Assembly: GCF_018069625.1 (NCBI RefSeq) | Contig: NZ_CP072941.1 | Coordinates: 558,001 to 622,000 of the forward strand | Reading direction: 5' to 3' | Length of the DNA stretch: 64,000 nucleotides | DNA from: Streptomyces yatensis | GTDB lineage: Bacteria > Actinomycetota > Actinomycetes > Streptomycetales > Streptomycetaceae | Shown: piece after piece, positions 59,110 to 64,000 of the stretch | How the letters are laid out: every line of letters starts with the position of its first letter | How positions within the stretch are numbered: position 1 is the first letter of the stretch | The notes under the pieces: generated by a model | What the model was told of the DNA's origin: nothing | The model's input: the letters and a program-made list of their open reading frames with translations, nothing else | The model's database searches: none | Position numbers and translations under genes: made by a program

Positions 59110-59862
59110 TCAGCGCAGGTACAGGCCGCCGTTGGCGTCCCAGCACGCGCCGGTGACCGTGTCCGCGTGGTCGGCGGCGAGCAGCACGGCCATGTCGGCG
59201 ATGAACTCCGGGCGGCCCAACCGCCCTACGGGGATGGCGCGTTCGAAGGCGTCGATCTTGTCCGGCGGAATGATGTCGCGGACCACCGGCAGGTCCAGGG
59301 GGCCCGGGGAGATGGCGTTCACCGTCACCCCGTGCGAGCTGAGCTCGCGGGCGAACACCTTCGTCAGGGTGGCCACTCCCCCCTTCGCCGCCGCATAGTG
59401 CGCACCGGTCCCCGAGCCGCCGTTCTGACCGGCCAGGGAGGCGATGTTGACGATGCGCCCGTAGCCCCGTTCGGCGAAGTAGGCGCCGAAGACCTGGCAG
59501 CCGAAGAAGGCGCCGTTGAGGTTGGTGGACACGATCCGGTCGAAGCTCTCGGGGCTGATGTCCATCACCGATTCGGCCTTGGTCAGTGCGGCGTTGTTGA
59601 CCAGCACATGAACGGCGCCCCAGCGGTCGACGAGCCGATCACGGACGGTCACGAAGGCGTTCTTGTCGCGTACGTCCAGGGCGAGCCCGGCGGTGACGCG
59701 GCCTTCCGGGTCGAGATCCGCCGCGGCCTTCACGGCGCCCGCCTCGTCCAGGTCGGTGAGGGCGACGCGGTAGCCCTGGTCGTACAGCCGGCGGGCGATA
59801 TGGGCGCCGAGGCCGCCCGCCGCTCCCGTGACGAGGGCGACGCGGACGTTCTCCGTGGTCAT
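59110..59862 (-). CDS. Short-chain dehydrogenase/reductase (IacE/IifB-like)
   Basis: A 250-aa classical SDR. Cofactor motif TGAAGGLGAHIA, NNAAL (NNAG variant), catalytic Ser in IVNIASLAG, and YAAAKGG (YxxxK) are all present; the C-terminus is the usual VTGACWDANGGLYL. Start ATG 59862 overlaps the stop of the IacB-like gene. Within indole or indole-acetate degradation the equivalent enzyme oxidises the dihydrodiol-type intermediate. Substrate specificity cannot be read from the sequence. Confidence 0.87.
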   Translation of the reverse strand: MTTENVRVALVTGAAGGLGAHIARRLYDQGYRVALTDLDEAGAVKAAADLDPEGRVTAGLALDVRDKNAFVTVRDRLVDRWGAVHVLVNNAALTKAESVMDISPESFDRIVSTNLNGAFFGCQVFGAYFAERGYGRIVNIASLAGQNGGSGTGAHYAAAKGGVATLTKVFARELSSHGVTVNAISPGPLDLPVVRDIIPPDKIDAFERAIPVGRLGRPEFIADMAVLLAADHADTVTGACWDANGGLYLR

Positions 59863-60227
59863 CGGCCGGCCTCCGGCTCGGGCAGCGGGCGGCCGAGGCG
59901 CGCCTCGATCTTCATATAGCGCCACAGGCCGTGCTCGCCGACCTGGACGGTGCGGAAGAGGTTGCAGGCGGCGGCGACCGTCGGCTGGTCGACGACGTCG
60001 GCAAGCACATAGCTGGTCCAGGGCCAGGAGGCGGAGGGGCCGACCATGTGCTGGTCGTCGTCGATGGTACCGAGGACGCTCACCCCGGGCAGTGCGTACA
60101 GCTGCGCGAGCATGGAGGTGAAGCCGTCCCAGACGGCCTTGCCCTGCCCGGTGGGCAGATCGAAGAAGTTCTGGTTGACGCCGATGCAGAACAGCACGCG
60201 CAGCGGTGTCCGAGGGGATTCGGGCAT
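59859..60227 (-). CDS. IacB/IifA-like protein
   Basis: A 122-aa protein of the family found in indole and indole-acetate catabolic operons. The core is LRVLFCIGVNQNFFDLPTGQGKAVWDGF, followed by PGVSVLGTIDDDQHMVGPSASWPW and AACNLFRTVQVGEHGLWRYMKIEARLGRPL. In the Acinetobacter iif pathway the related IifA is reported to act on 3-hydroxyindolin-2-one to give anthranilate; whether this homologue does the same is inference. It is coupled by ATGA to the SDR gene. Confidence 0.7.
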   Translation of the reverse strand: MPESPRTPLRVLFCIGVNQNFFDLPTGQGKAVWDGFTSMLAQLYALPGVSVLGTIDDDQHMVGPSASWPWTSYVLADVVDQPTVAAACNLFRTVQVGEHGLWRYMKIEARLGRPLPEPEAGR

Positions 60228-60296
60228 GGAGTCCCGCCTTTCAGGGGTAGCCGGGGACGGAGGCAGTGGCCGGGGAGGGCAGAGCTGGCCGGTGGT

Positions 60297-61460
60297 TCAG
60301 AGGTAGCCCGGGAAGGGCTGGACGCCCATGAGGACCGCGCCCGCGCCGTCGTACATGCCCTCCTGCAGGAAGGCGTGCTGGGGGACGACGGAGGCGTCGC
60401 GCAGATAGCGCTGCATGGGGCTGCCGTCGGCGATGGCGGCGATGCCACCGAGCTGGTAGGCGGCGCGGACCACCTCGAAGGAGGTCTTCGCGAGGTGGGC
60501 GGAGGCGAGCCGCAGCGAGCTGGCCTGTCCGGGGCTCGCCGGGTCCCCCGCCGCCACGGTGGCCCACACCTCCTCGGTGGTCTCGTAGAAGTAGGCCCGG
60601 GCGGAGCGGAGTTGGGCCTCGGCCTGGCCGACCGTGATGCGGTAGGTGGCGCGCTCGGCGGGTTTCGGGGCACCCGTATAGCTCACGCGGCCGCCCTGGG
60701 CGATGACGTGGTCGAGCGCGGCCCGTGCCACTCCGAGGCCGACGACGGCCAGCACCTGGGCGGCGTACGGGACGGTCGGGTAGCGGTAGAGCGGCTCGTC
60801 CACGGTGGGCTCGCCGCCGCGGACGAACGTCCAGCCCTCGGGGACGACTGCCCCGTCCACCACGAGGTCGTGGCTTCCGGTGCCGCGCATGCCGATGACG
60901 TCCCAGTTCTCGACGATCTCCACCTGCTCGGGCCGCAGTACGGCGGTGAGCGGTCGGCCGCCCTGGTCCTGACCGCCCTTGATACCCACGCCGAAGACGT
61001 CCGCGCCCTTGCAGCCGCTGGCGAACTTCCAGCGGCCACCGACCCGGTGGCCGCCCGGGACCCGCTCGGTGGGCTGCACCGGGAACAGCCCACCGGCGAA
61101 GACCACATCGGGCCCGTCGGCGTACAGTTCGGCCTGGGTCCGCAGCGGCAGGGCGGCCAGATAGACCAGGGACGAGCCGAAGCTGGCGACCCAGCCGGCC
61201 GAGCCGTCGACGACCGAAATCCGTTCGATGAGCCGGAGGAACGCGGCGGGCGGAAGGGCGTCGCCGCCGAATTGCCTCGGGGTGCTCGCCCGGTAGATTC
61301 CCGCGGCCTTGAATTCCTCGATCACATCGCGCGGAACATGCCCCCGCTCCTCGAATTCGGCCCGCCGCCGGGCGACCACGTCCAGCGCCCGGTCGAACGC
61401 CGATCCGGAGGGCGACCGCCCCGCGGCCGCCGCCGCGGCGGCATCCAGCGTCTGCGTCAT
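60297..61460 (-). CDS. Acyl-CoA-dehydrogenase-like flavin oxygenase (IacA/IifC-like)
   Basis: A 387-aa flavin-dependent monooxygenase of the acyl-CoA-dehydrogenase fold, group D type (like IacA, HpaB or DszC). Recognisable parts are GIYRASTPRQFGGDALPPAAFLRLIERISVVDGSAGWVASFGSS, RWKFASGCKGADVFGVGIKG, WDVIGMRGTGSHDLVVDGAVVPEGWTF and the C-terminal LRDASVVPQHAFLQEGMYDGAGAVLMGVQPFPGYL. No CoA-ligand signature is obvious. With reduced flavin from the 58526 product it should hydroxylate an indole ring. ATG 61460 follows AGGAG by nine bases. The first gene of a four-gene set whose content matches iifABCD; iacC-type Rieske genes are absent from this operon. Confidence 0.8.
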   Translation of the reverse strand: MTQTLDAAAAAAAGRSPSGSAFDRALDVVARRRAEFEERGHVPRDVIEEFKAAGIYRASTPRQFGGDALPPAAFLRLIERISVVDGSAGWVASFGSSLVYLAALPLRTQAELYADGPDVVFAGGLFPVQPTERVPGGHRVGGRWKFASGCKGADVFGVGIKGGQDQGGRPLTAVLRPEQVEIVENWDVIGMRGTGSHDLVVDGAVVPEGWTFVRGGEPTVDEPLYRYPTVPYAAQVLAVVGLGVARAALDHVIAQGGRVSYTGAPKPAERATYRITVGQAEAQLRSARAYFYETTEEVWATVAAGDPASPGQASSLRLASAHLAKTSFEVVRAAYQLGGIAAIADGSPMQRYLRDASVVPQHAFLQEGMYDGAGAVLMGVQPFPGYL

Positions 61461-61560
61461 GAGCGAATCTCCTCGCGTTGCCGGGCGGTTCTCCCGCCCG
61501 CCTCGTCATCACGCTAGGCGCGGCCGCTCAGGGGCCTCAATTGGGAGTTGGATGCTTCGT

Positions 61561-63024
61561 CTAGGGGATTTCCCCTACCCGGACCGCCCCGTCGGCGGGC
61601 AGCGTGAACCGGAAAACCGCGCCGCGCGGTTCGTTCGCGTGGACGTCCATCCGGCCACCGTGGCGGGTGATGATGCGGTGGCTGAGGGCGAGGCCGATAC
61701 CGCTGCCGTTCTCCTTGGAGGTGAAGACACCGTCGAAGAGCCGGTCCTCCGCCGGCGGACCGTTTCCCCAGTCCTCGACCGCGAGCACGGCGGACCCGTC
61801 CGCGCCACGCCGGGTGGTGATCCGCGCCCCGCGTTCCGCCTGCGGAAGGCCGGCCATCTCGTCCACCGCGTTGAAGGCGAGGTTCATCACGACCTGCCCG
61901 ATGAGCACGTTCTCGCAGCGCACCGGCAGCGGCTCGGCGGTGAGGTCGTATGCGACGGGCACCGCGTGTTCCTGGGCGCGCAGTTCGATGAAGTACGCGC
62001 AGTCGCGCACGATCGCGTTGAGGTCGGCCCGTTGCTCGGACTGTTCCAGGCGGCCGACGTAGCCGCGCAGGCTGGCCAGGATCGTCCGGGCCCGCTCGAT
62101 CTGCCGTGCGGCGTTGTCCAGCCCCCAGGCCACGCTCTCGTCCCCGCGTCCGAGCCGGCCACGGGCCCCTTCGACGAAGTTGTACGCGGCCGCGAGCGGC
62201 TGGCTCACCTCGTGGGCGATGGCCATCGCCATGTCGCCCATGGCGTTGTTGCGGGCCAGATGGTTCAGGCGCTGGGTGTCGCGGCGGTGCTCCTCCTCGG
62301 CGCGGACCCGGTCGGTGATGTCGTAGAAGAGCAGCATCCGGCCGTGCAGATCGCTTTCGATCTCGATGTACTGGCAGGTGGCCGCGTACCAGCGGGGCTC
62401 CTCGCCGGGTGCGGCGAACCGGTAGCGGCCCTCGCGGTCGGGTACGGTCCCGTCGCGGCAGTAGCCGGTGAAGTCCGCCCCGTGGAGGTCGCCGCCGAGC
62501 AGTCTGGCCGCGGATTCGCTGGCGAAGACCACCCGGTCGGTCTCGTCGAGAACGACGATCCCCTCGGCCAGGCCGCTGAGAAAGGCCCGCAGCCTGCTCT
62601 CGGTGCGGAACAGATCGCGCCGGACCGCCTTCTCCTCGGCGATGTCCCGGAACTGGACCATCACCACCGTCCGCGCGGGCAGCGCGACGCGGATGGCGAT
62701 GGCCTCGGTGAGGATCTCCTCGCCACTCTTGGAGCGGTAGCACCACTCGGTGGCGCTGATGCCGTGCTCCACCGCGTGGCCGAGCCAGCGGTGCCCGAGC
62801 GCCCGGCTGTACTGGAGGGAGTTCTTGCTCATGTCCGGTGCTTTGAGGGGCCTGAGCTCGTCGACGGTCCAGCCGAGCAGTTCGCAGGCCGCCCGGTTGG
62901 CCCAGAGGATGTCGTAGGTGCGGGCGTCGTGCAGCAGGACGCAGTACTTCAGGGCCTGCATCAGCGTCTGGAAGCCGGACGGCGGAACGGACGGCGGAAG
63001 ACGGTCCACGGCCGGGCCCCTCAT
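61561..63024 (-). CDS. PAS-domain sensor histidine kinase (FixL-like)
   Basis: A 487-aa cytoplasmic kinase with no transmembrane segment. Two PAS domains lie at about 15-115 (YCVLLHDARTYDILWANRAACELLGW) and 130-245 (EGIVVLDETDRVVFASESAARLLGG). The phosphoacceptor is in MAIAHEVSQPLAAAYNFVEGA, and the ATPase domain has NAVDEMAG, VLAVEDWGNGPPAEDRLFDGVFTSKENGSGIGLALSHRIITRHGG. This is the FixL/TodS-like class, more usual in Proteobacteria than in Streptomyces. ATG 63024 overlaps the response-regulator stop. Its own stop lies in a palindrome 100 bp before the oxygenase gene. Confidence 0.9.
   Translation of the reverse strand: MRGPAVDRLPPSVPPSGFQTLMQALKYCVLLHDARTYDILWANRAACELLGWTVDELRPLKAPDMSKNSLQYSRALGHRWLGHAVEHGISATEWCYRSKSGEEILTEAIAIRVALPARTVVMVQFRDIAEEKAVRRDLFRTESRLRAFLSGLAEGIVVLDETDRVVFASESAARLLGGDLHGADFTGYCRDGTVPDREGRYRFAAPGEEPRWYAATCQYIEIESDLHGRMLLFYDITDRVRAEEEHRRDTQRLNHLARNNAMGDMAMAIAHEVSQPLAAAYNFVEGARGRLGRGDESVAWGLDNAARQIERARTILASLRGYVGRLEQSEQRADLNAIVRDCAYFIELRAQEHAVPVAYDLTAEPLPVRCENVLIGQVVMNLAFNAVDEMAGLPQAERGARITTRRGADGSAVLAVEDWGNGPPAEDRLFDGVFTSKENGSGIGLALSHRIITRHGGRMDVHANEPRGAVFRFTLPADGAVRVGEIP
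61562..61577. promoter_or_regulatory. Palindrome upstream of the indole-oxidation operon
   Basis: TAGGGGATTTCCCCTA: perfect 7-bp arms (TAGGGGA/TCCCCTA) around TT, overlapping the kinase stop codon and 101 bp before the oxygenase ATG. Candidate site for the FixJ-type response regulator. Confidence 0.55.
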
Positions 63025-63638
63025 CGGTCCGCCATGGGGCGCAGCCCCATCCGGAGGATGTCGTGCACCAGGGTCGCGATGCTCTCGGCGCCGGTCTTCT
63101 CCCGGATCCGGGCGCGGTGCACATCGACGGTCTTGGTGCTGATGCCGAGCCGGGTCGCGATGCGCTTGTTGGGCACACCGTCGACGGACAGCGCGAGCAC
63201 CTCCCGTTCGCGGGCGGTCAGCCGGTCCAGGCTGGTCCGCAGCTCCCGCTGGCCGGCGGCCCGCTCGAAGCGTTCCCGCGCGGTGCGCCGCGCGGCCTGC
63301 ACGACGTCCAGCATGTGCTGGGGGTCGTACGGCTTCTCCAGGAAGTCCACCGCGCCGTTCTGCAGGGCGCGCACCGACATCCGGATGTCGCCGTGCGCGG
63401 AGACGAAGACGACGGGCAGCGGCGCGCCCGTCTCGTTCAGCAGTTGCTGTACGTCGAACCCGCTCAGCTCGGGCATGCGGACGTCGAGGACCAGGCAGGC
63501 GGGCCGGTCGCGGTCGTAGGAGCGCAGAAAGGCGTGGGCGTCCCGGAACCGCTCCGAGCGGATGCCGACCGACTCGAGGAGCCAGGCGAGCGATTCGCTC
63601 AGCTCCTCGTCGTCGTCCAGGATGTAGACGAGGGACAT
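63021..63638 (-). CDS. FixJ-type response regulator
   Basis: A 205-aa regulator. The receiver domain has VYILDDDEEL (acidic pocket), phospho-Asp in CLVLDVRMPELSGF, and VSAHGDIRMSVRALQNGAVDFLEKPYD with the conserved Lys. The C-terminal LuxR-type HTH is LTAREREVLALSVDGVPNKRIATRLGISTKTVDVHRARIREKTGAESIATLV. Coupled to the kinase gene by ATGA, it very likely controls the adjacent indole-oxidation genes. Confidence 0.92.
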   Translation of the reverse strand: MSLVYILDDDEELSESLAWLLESVGIRSERFRDAHAFLRSYDRDRPACLVLDVRMPELSGFDVQQLLNETGAPLPVVFVSAHGDIRMSVRALQNGAVDFLEKPYDPQHMLDVVQAARRTARERFERAAGQRELRTSLDRLTAREREVLALSVDGVPNKRIATRLGISTKTVDVHRARIREKTGAESIATLVHDILRMGLRPMADR

Positions 63639-63686
63639 CTCAGCCGGCCCGTCGGTGAACCCCGTCGAGTCCCCGGGTGCGGAAGG

Positions 63687-64000
63687 TCATGAGGCGGCCT
63701 CCTTCAGCCGTTCGGCCCGGCGCCGCGCCTGCCGGTCGGGGTCCGGCACCGGCGCCGCCAGCAACAGCCGCCGGGTGTAGGCGTGTTCCGGACGCTCGGT
63801 GACCTGGGCGGCGGTGCCCGTCTCCACGATGTCGCCACGGTACAGCACGGCCACCCGGTGGCTGATGTGCCGGACCACCGACAGATCATGGGTGACGAAG
63901 AGATACGCCACGCCCGTCGCCTCCTGGATCTCGGTGAACAGGTCGAGCACCCGGGCCTGGGTCGTCAGGTCGAGGGCGCTGACCGGTTCGTCGCAGACGA
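63687..64000 (-). CDS. ABC transporter ATP-binding protein, C-terminal part
   Basis: The last 104 codons of a leftward gene that begins outside the window. Walker B (VCDEPVSALDLTTQ), the H-loop region YLFVTHDLSVVRHISHRVAVLYRGDIVETG and the oligopeptide-type tail YTRRLLLAAPVPDPDRQ are present. It closely resembles the DppF-like protein at 47531-48394. It ends 48 bp before the response regulator in the same direction, so the two may share a transcript. Confidence 0.9.
   Translation of the reverse strand, partial: VCDEPVSALDLTTQARVLDLFTEIQEATGVAYLFVTHDLSVVRHISHRVAVLYRGDIVETGTAAQVTERPEHAYTRRLLLAAPVPDPDRQARRRAERLKEAAS

Overview
The window is high-GC DNA with the gene density, ATGA/GTGA stop-start overlaps, GTG starts and strong G+C codon bias of a Streptomyces-type actinomycete. 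Supporting marks are rare TTA codons confined (as far as I can see by eye) to one specialised-metabolism region, double-length Lrp and IclR regulators, and Ser/Thr kinases fused to solute-binding domains. No rRNA, tRNA, CRISPR array, transposase or phage gene was seen.

1-13.4 kb is a compact biosynthetic gene cluster, cut off at the left edge. It has a fatty acyl-AMP ligase, an ABC-2 permease and its separately encoded ATPase, a SyrP/TauD-like Fe(II)/2-oxoglutarate dioxygenase, and a one-module NRPS (condensation-domain remnant, A, PCP, TE). It also has an ATP-grasp ligase, an argininosuccinate-lyase-like enzyme, a cysteine-synthase-like PLP enzyme and a TrmB/LuxR-type regulator. Four of these genes contain a TTA codon, implying bldA control. 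The lyase plus PLP enzyme suggest an unusual route to 2,3-diaminopropionate (or a similar diamino acid), which the NRPS and ATP-grasp enzyme could then use.

13.4-22.8 kb is a mixed housekeeping/accessory stretch: secreted HAD phosphatase, DUF427 protein, an AbgT transporter with a metallo-amidohydrolase and a divergent double-Lrp regulator, an O-antigen-ligase-like membrane protein, a cupin and a LysE exporter.

22.9-39.4 kb is an aromatic or alicyclic catabolism island. It encodes a CoA ligase, a double CaiB CoA transferase, three alpha/beta hydrolases, two paralogous pairs of MaoC-type hotdog proteins, a Rieske oxygenase with separate ferredoxin reductase and ferredoxin, and an MhpB-type extradiol dioxygenase with an MhpC-like hydrolase. 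An M20-like protein lacking metal ligands, a 38-residue membrane protein and two related IclR regulators complete it. Three copies of one near-palindrome lie in its two divergent promoter regions.

39.4-49.3 kb holds a ROK repressor divergent from a sugar-type operon: Gfo/Idh/MocA dehydrogenase, TIM-barrel isomerase, a family-5 ABC importer with a fused permease-ATPase, and an MDR reductase. 49.4-54.6 kb is a lipoprotein followed by two tandem kinase/solute-binding fusions.

54.6-58.5 kb looks like sulfur acquisition: a solute-binding lipoprotein and a flavin monooxygenase on one strand behind an apparently leaderless Cys-containing leader peptide, and an ABC permease on the other. 58.5-63.7 kb is a four-gene indole/indole-acetate oxidation set (iac/iif-like: flavin reductase, SDR, IacB-like protein, acyl-CoA-dehydrogenase-like oxygenase) with a FixL/FixJ-type two-component system, all leftward. 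The window ends inside an oligopeptide-type ABC ATPase.
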